From NCBI GenBank assembly GCA_002179805.1, contig NAVB01000306.1, forward strand, positions 1 through 27,660: 27,660 bases of DNA, given 5' to 3'. Below are positions 1 through 10,008 of the stretch, one piece after another. The position numbers and the translations under genes were made by a program. The stretch is from Acanthamoeba lenticulata (Eukaryota > Discosea > Longamoebia > Acanthamoebidae). Numbering within the stretch: the first letter of the stretch is position 1; the number at the start of each line of letters is the position of its first letter. A model generated the notes under the pieces. The model ran no database searches. It saw only the letters and a program-made list of their open reading frames with translations, and was not told the origin of the DNA.

Positions 1-1
1 A

Positions 2-112
2 GCCGCCGCCTATGGCCTGCCCGTCCGACGCTCCTCGCGCCTGGCCTCGGCCCCCAGCGCTCCGCCCGCGGGCAGCTCTTCACGCTCGACGCGTTCGTTG
101 CGCCGTCGTTAA
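2..112 (+). CDS. C-terminal end of an unidentified protein (partial, runs off the left edge)
   Basis: An open frame enters the window at base 2 and stops at TAA 110-112. It encodes about 36 residues rich in Ala, Pro, Ser and Arg, ending in three arginines. Almost every codon ends in G or C, as in the confident genes of this window, and an AT-rich stretch typical of a 3' end follows directly. The SET-domain gene converges on it, with stops about 74 bases apart. No family can be named from so short a basic, low-complexity tail. It could also be chance in GC-rich DNA. Confidence 0.4.
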   Translation, partial: AAAYGLPVRRSSRLASAPSAPPAGSSSRSTRSLRRR

Positions 113-185
113 ATCTTGGGATCTAACAATGCGTTTTTCATTTTATTTTAATTTTTTTAAAATTATTGCTGTTTATATTAATGTT

Positions 186-1065
186 TTAATTTTCTGATGT
201 TGATGAGGCCTTTCGGATTGCACTCGCCAAAGGGGCCAGCCAAGGCGGAAGGACGGGCAAGACCTGATCTTTGCTCATCGCGTAGTCCTGCCCATCGAAC
301 TGGAGGACAGCGACACGCCCTGTTGGATCCACCACAAGCCCAATGTTTCGAATATCGAGCAGGTTGGGGTGGAGGTCGTAGTCGCGGTAGACTCCACTGC
401 CGTAGTAGACCAGTATCTCCTGCCCTGTGTACGTGTGCTTGAACATGTTGAGTTCTGCTGTTCAACCAGCAGAGGCAATGGAAGACAAGGACATGTGTAC
501 CAGGAAGAACGTCTCTCATGGTCCACACTTCCATGCGCTGCGTGGCGTGGTTTTGAACAAAGCAGGCATTCGGGAAGTGGCGCTCGTCGTCGTCTTGGGG
601 CTCGTTGTCCCCGCCATCAAAGTAAGAGGGTGGCGGAAGCCCGGGCGGCTCGTTCACACAATGCCCAGCAAAGTGTGGTGCATCCCATTCGGGCAACACA
701 CGACCTTCCTCATCTGGAAAGCCACAATAAGTTGGAGGCATCACAGCTGAGAGGGGGCCTAAACCTGTTGGGTCTAGCACCCATTGGTCGTCGTAGGAGT
801 TGAGCAAGTATCGGAGCTTGGCGATCACGTTGCACGAGGGCAGCTCTTCCCACGCCGTGTGACCCACATGCTGCACTTGTTGTTGCTCTTGGCCTCTTTC
901 TCTTTGTGCTGTTGGTGTCTCCGTACTCTTCCTGCGGCGCATTACCTCTTGAGCTGGCTTGGGCTGCCCGCCATAGATCGCCACCATTTCAAGTGGCAGC
1001 AAATGGCATTGTGCAAAAAGACCTCGCCCGTGCAAGGTGCTTTCCCTCACCTCTGCGCCTTCCAT
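186..1065 (-). CDS. SET-domain protein (putative lysine methyltransferase)
   Basis: Two exons, complement(join(186..454,501..1065)), encode about 277 residues. The first open codon upstream is TTG, so I start at the ATG ending at 1065. The N-terminus has the SET opening motif STLHGRGLFA. The middle has GHCVNEP and NACFVQN, matching the conserved Asn-rich core. After the intron come GQEILVYYG and YRDY, matching the closing substrate-tyrosine motif. SET proteins transfer methyl groups from S-adenosylmethionine to lysines. This small protein has no obvious pre-SET or post-SET cysteine cluster, so the substrate cannot be inferred. The 46-base intron restores the frame between the two SET halves. 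An alternative acceptor three bases upstream would add one residue. Confidence 0.8.
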
Positions 1066-1517
1066 TGTCGTTGTGCGCAAAAAACAAAAAGAAAACTTTC
1101 AATCAATCCAAGAAATTTCTGCCCAACCTAACCTGATTGGTTCGATGTGGCCGTGCACACATTGGTCAAAAAGCTGTGTAAAAAGAAGCGTCGAAACAAG
1201 TCGGGTCAGACAACGCCAAACCCCAGCCATGACAAACGGCCAGTATTAAATAAATCTTAAGATTCTCTTGCTTCGAGCTCTCTCGCGCGTTGTGCCGCGC
1301 GTGAACGAATTTGGCTTCGGCACCGACCGCCATTTTTTTCGTTCTCTCATGGCTGAAATTTTGGCGGAGAAGAGCAACTTTTTGGTGGTGCCTGCACGAA
1401 ACAGCCAGCTTTTTCGTCCTCCTCCGCCAAGAATTTCTGGAACATCAATACTCCCCCCCCAAGGCACGCCAGCACGGCCAACTATCAGCAGTGTGTTTGT
1501 TTTTTTGTTTTTTTTTA

Positions 1518-1532
1518 ATATATATATATATA
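1518..1532. repeat. TA dinucleotide repeat
   Basis: A short alternating TA run follows a T-rich tract (1500-1516). It is simple low-complexity sequence in non-coding DNA. Confidence 0.8.
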
Positions 1533-1561
1533 AATCATAGTTTTCACTGTAACACATGCAG

Positions 1562-1677
1562 GTGGTACCTACTGCCATCATACCACATGCCAGATTCTAG
1601 AGTGCAAAAAAAGGCAATGCGGTACCTGTCCGGGCCTGTGGAGCCACATCAAGGGAGTGCACAAAGATGATTTGTGA
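1562..1677 (+). pseudogene. BED-type zinc-finger-like fragment
   Basis: After an AG acceptor-like site (559-561 of the 1,000s) an open frame encodes about 38 residues with several Cys, then CGTCPGLWSHIKGVHKDD and a stop. The segment GLWSHIKGVH closely resembles the second half of BED zinc fingers, where Leu-Trp precedes the His-x4-His pair. BED fingers occur in hAT-type transposases and in genes derived from them. The frame could end at TGA 1675-1677 or at a good GTGAGT donor starting at 1674. No transposase domain follows, so I read it as a remnant. The family match is by eye and short. Confidence 0.35.
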
Positions 1678-1791
1678 GTGTTGGAAGCTCATGGGTTCTG
1701 GAAGAAGCAAAAAGGGAACAAGCTCAACAACCCAAATGTACAACCTTGAGTATCAAGCTCTTGTTCTTTGCTAGTGCACATATCACCCACA

Positions 1792-1864
1792 AGCAGCCCT
1801 GAGCAGCCCTGGTGGTACAAGCAGCCCTGGTGGCATGAGCAGCCCTGGTGGCACAAGCAGCCCT
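1792..1864. repeat. 18-base minisatellite (about four units)
   Basis: Units of AGCAGCCCTGGTGG plus a variable four-base end repeat at 1802, 1820 and 1838, with partial units at 1792 and 1856. In the frame that stays open the units read Ser-Ser-Pro-Gly-Gly-(Thr/Met). The open frame continues to about 2060 with poor G/C at third positions, so coding status is unclear. Confidence 0.85.
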
Positions 1865-2058
1865 TCCACTCCTGTGCCTATTGTTGGCCATTTATATCCC
1901 AACGTGCCAATGGCTCATCTCACAGTCACACTGAACAAGACACAAGTGCACATCTACTTAGAAGAGTACCAACTATTCACTCTCATGCCCACAGTCATGT
2001 TCATCACTTTCCAAGGCAGTGCACCACTGGCTTTAAAGTGGAGTGAGGTAGACTTCAG

Positions 2059-2988
2059 TTAAAGCCAAGCTCAGCGAGTACTTGGTGTCGCTGCACAAGA
2101 TGAGCGACCAGGCGGAGCAGGATCTCGGCGAGGCCAACAACCGCATCAAGGCCATCCAGGACGAGATTGCCGAGGTCGACCGCCGCATGGACGCCATCCC
2201 GCAGACCATCATCCAGACCGAACACCACCACCACAGTGGCGGTTGGTTCTTGTGGCGGCGTAGGCACACCGTGACGATCCAGAGGCAGGTCAAGAACCCA
2301 ATCCGTGACTCTGAGGTGCAGTTCATCGAGTCTATCAAGCGCTCGCGCGCCAACGACGCCACCAGACACGGCACCGACGCCGAGAAAGCAGCGGCCAGGC
2401 GAGACGCCCTCGAGAAGGAGATCCAGTCAGTCAACGCGCAGCTTAAGGCCAACCAGCTCAAGCAGTCCACGGTACGAGTAATGTTCTCCGTTGTCTACTT
2501 CCTCTCCAACACCAGATATCGACGCTCACCTCTTTGTTGTGTGATGACAGTGCCCGAAAGACGGTGCCCAGTTCAAAGAGGAAGCCGACCTCCTTGGACA
2601 GATCGAGCAGCTGCTGGTCAAGACCAAGGCCATCGAGGAGGAAGCCGCACATACAGAGAACACCTACGGCCTCCAAGGCGACATTTTGGTCAACTTCCTC
2701 GTCGAGACGCGGTCGTTCCTCCGTCAAACGCAGGGCGAGGTGCTGGCCGTCACGAACGCCCCGCATCACGCTGATCGGCAACATCGAGTCCTACTTCAAG
2801 ACCAACCTACGCATCTTCCAGATCGAGGCCCAGAGCCAGATGCCCAACAAAGAGACCATCTTCAGTGCCGGCAAGGCCATGCTGCGCAAGATCGGTCTGC
2901 GAGGCGCTGCCCCTCCTCACCGCGCCCGCCGAATCGTGGCCATCCAGCAGCTAAGGAACATCTCGAGGCCGAGGCCGTCACTTCATGA
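2059..2988 (+). CDS. Coiled-coil protein, unknown function, frame disrupted twice
   Basis: Exon 2059-2471 begins behind an acceptor-like CTTCAG, so a 5' exon is missing or unrecognised. It encodes helical, charged sequence (for example QDEIAEVDRRMDAIP), a His-rich Trp/Arg patch (HHHHSGGWFLWRRR), and a long Lys/Glu/Ala-rich helix. An 79-base intron (2472-2550) follows. Exon 2551-2988 continues with EEADLLGQIEQLL. Near 2757-2762, in a C run, the natural frame moves by one base: the sequence RITLIGNIESYFKTN and on to about 2890 lies in another frame. The original frame then resumes to a plausible end, EHLEAEAVTS, at TGA 2986-2988. The pattern fits two compensating indels, either sequencing errors or early decay. 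I do not recognise the family. Confidence 0.5.
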
Positions 2989-3203
2989 GGGGTTTGCGGA
3001 GCTCCAAAAAGTCCAAGTGTGTAAATAACCTGATAATAATAATTTTCTAAATAATAAACCACATTCCACTTTTGTAACACTCAAACTTTTGTTCACCCTC
3101 AGGGTGATAAAGGGCCACAAGCCTTCTTGTCAAGTTGCCTAAAGTAGCACCACAAAGCACAACCAGTTAAAACTCACCAACGACTTTTCATCCTCTTCAA
3201 AAG

Positions 3204-5896
3204 ATGGCCGAGCAGGTGGGGGAGCACTGCTGTGTGTGGCAGGTGGTGCCAGTGGAGCTCACGCTGCACGTGTTCTCCTGGCTGGAACCTGGTGACCTGG
3301 TGCGAGCCGAGCTCGTGTGTCGGCAGTGGCGCGGCACGATAGGACCAACGTCTCCGCACGCCTCGTTCCTCTGGCGCACCGTACCTCTCGCCGCCCCCCC
3401 CCCTCTGTGCTGGCGCTGGTGTTTGCCTTAACTTTTATCCTCTTCATCGCCCCTTTCATCAGGTGCATGCTGCCCACTTTGGCGGCGCATGGATGCCGCG
3501 TGAGCAGAAGCACGGCGAGGGAAACGAGGGTGGTTCGGTGGCGGTGGCAGCACCGACAGCTGTACCCTCAACATCGAAAGCGGAAGCGGAGGAAGAGGGC
3601 GCCGTGGACTGGCGCTCGAGCTGTCTTGGCTCCGCTCGCACCAAGGCTCAGTTGCGTGCGCGCCGGCTTCGTTCTAAACGTGATAACAGCCTTAATGGTG
3701 ATTGTGTGTTGCTCATGACCACACGCCCGCACACACGCAGGCTATGGAGCGCAGGCAATATGGACGAGATGGTGCGGTGGACCATCGCCTGCGGTCACCA
3801 TGTGCCGCTGCGCCATCTGCTCGTCACCCGACCTGTTGCCGCTCTCGCCGCGCTCAAGACCTGGACGCCCTGTCGCCGGCCCGGTTGGGCTGGAGCGGAC
3901 CACCCGGTCTTACGGGCCATGTCCAGCGACAGTGAGCCCACAGTCGATCTGGTCACGCGCCACGTCGCCGTCCCGCTGCGCGCTGTCACGAACGCCTTTG
4001 AGCAGGGCTCGTCCGCGGCCATGGCCGACATGCTCGTGGACCGCTTCCTCGCCGCTGGCGGGGATCCATCTTGCCCCGTCACAGCCACAGCCACAGCGGC
4101 AGCCGACCGGCATGCCGCCACCACGATGACGTCAAAGGCCTGGTGCGTGGAGCAGTTGGACGAGGTGCTCGCCCAGACCTATGTCGGCTGGACGTGGGCG
4201 CCCTCGGTGTCGGAGCTGTTTCTTCTCGCGGCCCGAGGCGAGCACGTGGATGCGATGACGCTTCTCCTGGACCGGTGCGCCACCGAGGCTGCGAGGCAGA
4301 AGCTCCTGCGGGCCACCAACAAAGCTGGAAACACTGGTGCGTTGACATATGCATATGTCCAGCCCTGGCCCAGACCCGGAGGCCTAACAGCTGTGATCAC
4401 GCAAAGCGTTTCTGGAGGCGTGCCGCAGCCTCCGCCCACCAAAGGTGTTCTCGCTGTTGTTGCCACTTCTCTCGGACGAGCAGGTGCGCGACACGACCGG
4501 CTTCGAAGACATGTCTGCTCTCGGTCTGGCTGTGCTGCACAGCCGCGTGGACATGGTGCGGGAGCTGCTGCGTCGCGGGGCTCGGGCGAGCGGCAACGCC
4601 AAAGAGGCCGTTCTGCCGCTGAGTCTGGCCGTAAGGGTACACGCTCTCTTCCTTCACTTGGTGCGCATAGAAGACGGCACATGCACAACATGATGTGATG
4701 ATGATCGTGGTGGGCAGCCTGGTCGGGAGCTGGTGGACTTGTTGCTGGAACACGGAGCCGACATCAACGCGCGCGACCGGCGCAATGACAAGACCTGCCT
4801 ACACGCGGCCTGTTCCATGTCGGTCAACAGCGGGCTGATCAGCCACCTGCTCGACCAGGGTGCCGACCCCACCATGCTGGTATGGTATAGACATACGTAC
4901 GCGCCATTCGACGAATGAGCTGAACGCTTGCGTTCTTGGAATACCAGGCGCAAGGCTGGAGCGCGATGGGCTGCCTGCTGTGGGAGGAACCCTCACCAGA
5001 GAGCGAGGCGCGCAACGAGGAGAGGCTCCGCGCTGCGCAGATTCTGCTGGCGCGAGGCGGGTTGCCAGCTGGCGCGGTAGGCAGCCCCGACAGATCGCTG
5101 GTCGCGATGGTGCTTGGGTGGGTGCACATGAAGGCGCGCCTCTACGGCCAGCGGAACGAGGACTGCGCCATCGCCATGCTGGACCTGCTGTTGGCCCATG
5201 GTCTCTCTATCCGAGTATGTTCGCCTTCCAGTCATTGCATGTGCACACACGACTCATGCTCATCTCGACATTACACAGAGCGAGCCGCTTGATCGACTGG
5301 TGCCTCTCGTTGGCTGCATTGCGCCGAAGGTCATCCGCCACTTGGCCGCCACGCAAGCCCTCAAGGACGTGCTAGGCGATGCTGGCGGCCGCGCCGCCAT
5401 ATTCGCTCCCGCGCGCCATCGAATCATCGAATCCAGAAACCGAGACATCATGCGGGAACTGCTCGCCGTGCTGGGCGTCAGGCTCGACGCCGGCGACCCG
5501 CCGCCGGTGCACCTGCCCGGCCTGACGCGTCCGTCGCACCTCGACCTGCTCGCGGAGCTGGTGGCGCACGGGGCCGACATAAACGCGCGCAACAGCGAGG
5601 GCCGAACGATCGGCCACTACATACTCGACTACAGTACGGTCGCCCACACTTACGTGTTCCAGATGCGCGAGGCCCCGGTCCCGGCCACGCTGCGGGCGTG
5701 GCGCGGCCTCGGGCTGGACTTTTCACTGCGCGACAATCATGGCCGCACCCCGGCCGAGGCCTTTCGGGCGTGGCGCCAGGCGCTCATGACTATCCCTTAC
5801 TACGCGTGCGAGCTGGAGGAAGCGCTCCAGACGTTGGAGGAGCTGCAGGCCGAGTGCGAGCAGCAGTGTGCCAACGACCACCAACAAACACACTGA
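3204..5896 (+). CDS. F-box and ankyrin-repeat protein
   Basis: Seven exons, join(3204..3380,3463..3679,3755..4336,4407..4630,4718..4879,4948..5214,5279..5896), give 748 residues. Residues about 13-57 form an F-box (VPVELTLHVFSWLEPGDLV, then CRQW and FLWR), the motif that docks on Skp1 in SCF ubiquitin ligases. Ankyrin-type repeats follow: NKAGNTAFLEACRS near residue 320, LLLEHGADINARD, then HLLDQGADPTML near 450, and a second group around 620-710 (LVAHGADINARN, GRTPAEAF). The C-terminus is a Glu/Gln-rich helix. By family the protein probably presents ankyrin-bound targets for ubiquitination; the target is unknown. The exon 2-3 join at 3679/3755 is the least certain; all phases agree. Confidence 0.85.
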
Positions 5897-6038
5897 GACC
5901 TACATTTTAAATGCGGCAATTAAACACGGAGAGAAGCGCGTATGAAATTACGAGAACCCACTAACAACGGAGATGTACACGAGCGAGTTTATTGGTACAC
6001 AACGCAGCGCAGCTGGTTCGGGGGCAAGAGCACGCGCT

Positions 6039-6086
6039 TCAGTGGGACCTCCCGAACTTGCAGGTCTCCCAGTCCTTCGAATTGCT
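6039..6086 (-). pseudogene. Decayed copy of the end of the hisactophilin-like gene
   Basis: On the minus strand these bases read SNSKDWETCKFGRSH and a stop. The intact neighbour (6182-6624) ends in KDWETFEFRKSH and a stop. The nucleotide match extends over the GACTGGGAGACCT core. Upstream on the minus strand (6087-6180) I find no continuation, so only the tail of a tandem duplicate seems to survive. It could also be a leftover of unequal crossing-over between the gene's own repeats. Confidence 0.55.
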
Positions 6087-6181
6087 CAAAGGACATTACA
6101 TGAAACTACTGGTGGACGCAGGTGGAGGAGCAACAATGTACACGTCGCCTTTTTATTTGCAACACGCAAAGTGGGAGCAGC

Positions 6182-6624
6182 TTAGTGGGACTTCCTGAAC
6201 TCGAAGGTCTCCCAGTCCTTGGGGGCATCACGGTCGGCGACGACCTTGCCGCTGGGCTCTACGCAGAGGTACTTGCCGTGGTGGGTCTTGAAGTGGACCT
6301 TCTTGCCGCCGAGCTTGATGACGTGGAAGGTCTCCCACTCCTTGGGGGCAGCGCGGTCGGCGACGACCTTGCCGCTGGGCTCAGCAGCCTGAGTGGACAA
6401 GGGAAGGGTAAGAAGCAGCCTAAAGAAAGAGCTCTCGTTGACGGTGGACAACGTACGAGGTACTTGCCGTGGTGCGACCTGAGGTAGACCTTGTGGCCGC
6501 CGAGCTTCACGACCTCCCACTTCTCCCAGTCGTTGGCACTGTCGCGGTTGCCGACAACAGAGTGGTTCTGCTCGGCGCACAGGTACTTGCCGTGGTGGGT
6601 CCTGACAGTGTACTTCTTCGGCAT
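6182..6624 (-). CDS. Hisactophilin/fascin-like beta-trefoil protein
   Basis: Two exons, complement(join(6182..6388,6457..6624)), encode 124 residues. Three repeats carry the signature THHGKYL or SHHGKYL (residues about 9, 50 and 91), each followed by an AE or VEPSGK turn and a DWExWE/F strand. This is the beta-trefoil pattern of hisactophilin and fascin domains. Hisactophilin in Dictyostelium is a His-rich, pH-sensitive actin-binding protein of about 118 residues, close to this length. By that relation an actin-binding role at the cortex is plausible, but this protein is less His-rich, so pH sensing is uncertain. The single intron (6389-6456) falls within the repeated HHGKYL/AEPSG segment. 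A damaged copy of the last exon lies downstream at 6039-6086. Confidence 0.8.
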
Positions 6625-7111
6625 GTTGTGGTTTGTGTGGTGCTTGTAGGTGTGATAAACTGTTGTTGTTGAGGTAGAGGTGAAGATAAAACACAGGCGA
6701 GGTCCTCCCTTTTATTGGTTATGGCGGAGCTGCATTGATGTGGTTGCGCCAATGCCCACTTCCTGTCGACGAGGGGTATGAATTTATCAGAAGGACTCCC
6801 CGAGCCTACAACCGTGCAGCAACACCGATGTTGCGGTATGCGACGTATGCATCTCCGTGGTAGACGCAGCCCCACGCCGGCCTCTTGAGCTCGAGCACGA
6901 GCCCCTTAATTCCTCCCCGTGTTGGCGCGGGGACCGCCGACGCCACAACCCAAATGGTCATGGTTGCTCTCACGCACGTAGCCTGCCCCGAGCTGAGTTG
7001 CAGTCGCGCATCTGCTCCTGTGCTCCAACAAGATCATGGGCAGGCCATGCCGGTGTTTCCATGGAGGCCAGCCCCTCCTTGATGGCAACCTCTGCTTCCC
7101 CTTTACGCTCT
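6625..7111. other. Intergenic: promoter of the hisactophilin-like gene and 3' flank of the Mpv17-like gene
   Basis: No protein gene is convincing here. The part next to 6624 is the upstream region of the minus-strand hisactophilin-like gene and holds a CCAAT/TATA-like element at 6709-6718. The part next to 7112 is downstream of the Mpv17-like stop. Short ORFs on both strands show no family features. Confidence 0.6.
6709..6718 (-). promoter_or_regulatory. CCAAT overlapping a TATA-like box, upstream of the hisactophilin-like gene
   Basis: The minus strand reads CCAATAAAAG, 85 bases before the ATG that ends at 6624. ATAAAAG resembles a TATA box. The following 5' leader is rich in CAA, consistent with an untranslated region. 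Confidence 0.35.
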
Positions 7112-8020
7112 TCATTTTACTTTATTGTGGGAGGGTGCTGGAGGCACTTCAGAAGGAGCGGCTGATGATGAGCCAGAAGAAGTGAGTGGTGATAAAGAGG
7201 TGGGAAGGGAAGACCAAGAGGTAGAGAAGAAGAAGGAAGGTGGTGGGTAGAGGAAGAGAGGAGAGTGGCCGTATCTGCTGTTGTACCAACACAGGAAGGT
7301 GTTCCAAGAGAAGGAGACACTCTTACGCCACAGCAGCCGGTGCTTGAAAGGAATGCAGTAAAAGGTGATAAAGTTTGCAAAGGGCCTGAACATACAAACA
7401 ATTAGGGCAATGCGTTACACACGAAAAAGGGATCGTTGCATACCAGAAACAGTAGGCATTAATCAGGGTTGGCAGGAACAGAGCATTCGCTCGTGTCACA
7501 GCTTGTTGCATGTTGGTGACACCACCATCACCCAACACAAGGCCATTATACAGCCAGAAGGCGTAGGCAAACGTTGGCTGCCAGATCATGAGGTCCAGTG
7601 CCAGCTGTGTGTGTTGTGCATGTTAGGGCAAGAGAGGAACACAGGGCAGAGGCGACCTCCAGCGAACCTTCTTCAAAGCGTGCTTGAATGGGGAAGACGA
7701 GGGTGGGATGACCCGACGAAGCAGGTTGAAGAACCCGTAGCCAATGGGCGCAATCAAGCACGCCCCATACATGCCCATGCCTGCCGCACTGCAGGGAAGA
7801 ACAAAACTCTTAGCAATATAGAGACAACATGTGGGTGGTGCCAGTCCAAGCCAGGCCACGTGTACTGTTTATAGTTGCGAGGGCGTTGGGTGATGCACTG
7901 GGCCACCAGGTCGCCAGAGCTAACCACGCAGAATGCGGTCACACTTCGTGTCGTTATAGGGTGGGTCTCCAACAGAGCGGAGTAATGCAGGAACATACTG
8001 CGCAACGCTTGGCCCAACAT
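7112..8020 (-). CDS. Mpv17/PMP22 family membrane protein
   Basis: Four exons, complement(join(7112..7385,7444..7604,7668..7788,7866..8020)), encode 236 residues. Family landmarks occur in order: THPITTRSVTAFCVVSSGD in the first helix, IAPIGYGFFNLLRR, DLMIWQPTFAYAFW, then FANFITFYCIPFKHRLLWRK and VSFSWNTFLCWYNSR. The last two are the diagnostic NF..IP..R and WN..L.W.N motifs. Members sit in the inner mitochondrial or peroxisomal membrane with four membrane helices and are linked to channel activity and organelle maintenance. The C-terminus carries an extra Ser/Pro-rich tail of about 50 residues, so the protein is longer than the usual 170-200. A TATA box lies 41 bases upstream. Which organelle is used cannot be told from the sequence. 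Confidence 0.9.
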
Positions 8021-8060
8021 GTTCGTGCCGTCGTGGTGTCGTAGTCACGCGAGCTCGTTC

Positions 8061-8066
8061 TTTATA
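8061..8066 (-). promoter_or_regulatory. TATA box of the Mpv17-like gene
   Basis: The minus strand reads CCTATAAAGAACG, with TATAAA ending 40 bases before the start codon. A short 5' leader would follow, in keeping with a compact amoeba gene. Confidence 0.6.
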
Positions 8067-8311
8067 GGCCCTCTTCTCTCTTGCTTGGATGTTTTGGTTT
8101 TGTTGTCGGGCCTGTCTCGCCGGACGGAGATGACTCCGCTGCGCCAATGGGCACAATAGTTGTAAAGTAAATCTTATTGACTTTTCCAGCAAAAAGCAGG
8201 ACTACACCATAGCGCCCCACAGCGTTTGTGGGATTGATAGAAGCTGCAGAGCAGACTCTTGCCAGGGGCACGAAACTTCAGGTTTGGGTTGGGGAGAAGA
8301 GAAGAGAGAGC

Positions 8312-10008
8312 CTAAAGGGCGTGGAATCGGGGCAAGAGGTCCTTGCCGCTTGGTGGTCGGCCCGCGCCGTGAAAGTGCGCGCGCACGAGGGCCACAAGCC
8401 TGCCAAGTTGCCTTCGATAGCGCCACGCCGCGAAGCCTCCGACCAACAGGGCCAGCACGACCAGCCACGCGTGCTGGTACCACGGTGGACGCCTGCAAGC
8501 CATCATCACCACCGTCATGATCGTCATCATCACTGCCAAAAAAAGCGGATAAAAACGGGGACGTACTCGCGATAGCTGAGGGAGATGGGCAGCGGGCAGT
8601 TGGACTCGCACGGGTGGAGGTACCAGTTGCTCTCGTGAATATACACTGCCCAGACAAAAATCAATAAAGAAAGAAAAAGATTAAGAAATTAATGGAAAAA
8701 ATAAATGAACAATTGTTGTGGCATGGCGAGGAGTGGAGCCGAACCAAACTCCATGTTGGGGGTGAGCTTCTTCATGGCCTCGCCGCTCGGGCTCTTGAAG
8801 GTCCACGTCGACGGGTGGTCCTTGTGCACGGCAAACACCACTTGCGAGGCGTCGACGAACGGGATGCCGGTCTGGATGCAGTAGTCCAGGATCCACGAGT
8901 CCCACCGAGGCAGCCCCACCAGGTACCTCGGCTGCGCGTCCGCCCGCCATTTCACTCGGTCAGTCGCTCACACAACGACGACATCAACATCGACGACGAT
9001 GACGATGACGATGATGATGACGAACCATGGGAAGGTTAAGGTGGCGTGGATAGAGAAAGTAGTCCATGGCGCTCGGGATGCCCGGGCGGCCCGCGCGGGT
9101 GACGAAGCTCTTGAGGTGCTCGAGCCAATCGGGCTCGCCGCCGATGAGCTTGACCCAGGCCGTGGCGGGAAGCGCCTCCGGCCCGAGGCTCCACCGCTGG
9201 CCGGTCATCACAAAGGCCGGCCGGTCGACGTAGGCCCGCAGCGGGCGGGACTTGACGCCGGGCTCCGCCTGCAGGTCCTCCAGGTAGGTGACGTGCGCCT
9301 TTGGGGCCGACGTCGACGCTGGGGGCTTGCTGATGATGGGCTCCAGCGCCGCGTCGACGACGAGGTCGAGCTCCTGGCGCAGCTCGAAGAACGGGCGGTA
9401 GAGCGGGGCCGTGGCGTTGGCGTCGGGCCCGAGGAGGGTCAGCATATCGCCCAGCACGTCGAGCACGTCCTGCGTCAGGATGGTGTCTGCGTTGGCAAAG
9501 AGCAAGTAGTCGGCCCGCGCCTCGCGTCGCGCGGTGGCAAAGAGCGTGTCGATGTAGGGCTTGTGCCACTGCGGGCTCCGATCGGTCAGGTACAGCACGC
9601 GGCACTCAAACTCAGCGGCCAGCTTCTCCGTTGCTTCGTCGCCCTCGTCGGCTGCACACACACGCATGTGAGACGTCTCGTTGATCGAAGCCGCTGCGAC
9701 GAGCACACGAAGCGCACCAAAGATGAGGATCTCGGGGCGCGGGCGGAGAAGCGTGTAGCTCAGGAGGGAGGCACGCTGGACGAGGCCCGGTTTGCGCAGG
9801 GTGGTGAACACCGTCACCCATGGCCGCTCTGGGTTGGTGGCATGCCGGCCGTTGGGTTGTGCACGGTCTGGCGCCCTGCCACAAGGCAACACGGTACTCA
9901 GGTTTCGCACTGCGTGCCGCGGGGGGAAGAGTACGTTGCGCTGGCGAGGCAGAACAGTAGGAAGAGGAAGTAGACTGGGGCATAGCCGGAGACCCGAGCA
10001 GAACGCAT
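8312..10008 (-). CDS. Glycosyltransferase-like secretory membrane protein
   Basis: Six exons, complement(join(8312..8492,8567..8645,8745..8931,9026..9651,9718..9875,9935..10008)), give 434 residues. The ATG at 10008 opens a signal peptide (VYFLFLLFCLASA). The catalytic region has PEILIFADE, YLLFANADTIL (the family's N-S/A-D metal-site-like motif), PAFVMTGQRW, SAMDYFLYPRHLNLP and LVGLPRWDSWILDYC, ending with VDASQVVFAVHKDHP. This order matches GT-A-like nucleotide-sugar transferases that carry a G-R-x-x-W-D-N/S-W motif. Residues about 383-398 form a membrane helix (LVVLALLVGGFAAW) followed by arginines, so the catalytic part should face the ER/Golgi lumen. Sugar and acceptor are unknown. All six phases agree. 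The signal-peptide exon depends on a 59-base intron that removes an in-frame stop. Confidence 0.75.
8991..9023. repeat. GAC/GAT trinucleotide repeat in an intron
   Basis: A run of GAC and GAT units lies inside intron 3 of the glycosyltransferase-like gene. It keeps the minus-strand frame open, which makes the intron look coding as a His-rich segment. Confidence 0.75.

Larger units (their letters stand above)
1066..2058. other. Gene-poor stretch between the SET gene and the coiled-coil gene
   Basis: No confident gene is seen here. Bases 1066-1250 are presumably the upstream region of the SET gene on the minus strand. Bases 1490-1535 are T-rich and then TA-rich. A BED-finger-like open segment (1562-1677) and an 18-base minisatellite (1792-1864) follow and are listed separately. 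Third-position G/C is low in all ORFs of this stretch, unlike the neighbouring genes. Confidence 0.6.

Noticed and set aside
1246..1670. ORFs on both strands around the T-rich and TA-rich tract
   Set aside because: They are low-complexity translations without coding bias; only the BED-like piece was kept.
3463..4698. A 411-residue plus-strand ORF
   Set aside because: It runs through three introns of the F-box/ankyrin gene and breaks the ankyrin repeats; the spliced model restores them.
8999..9973. A 324-residue plus-strand ORF
   Set aside because: It is the antisense shadow of the GC-rich glycosyltransferase-like exons, with no family motif; the minus-strand frame has clear motifs.
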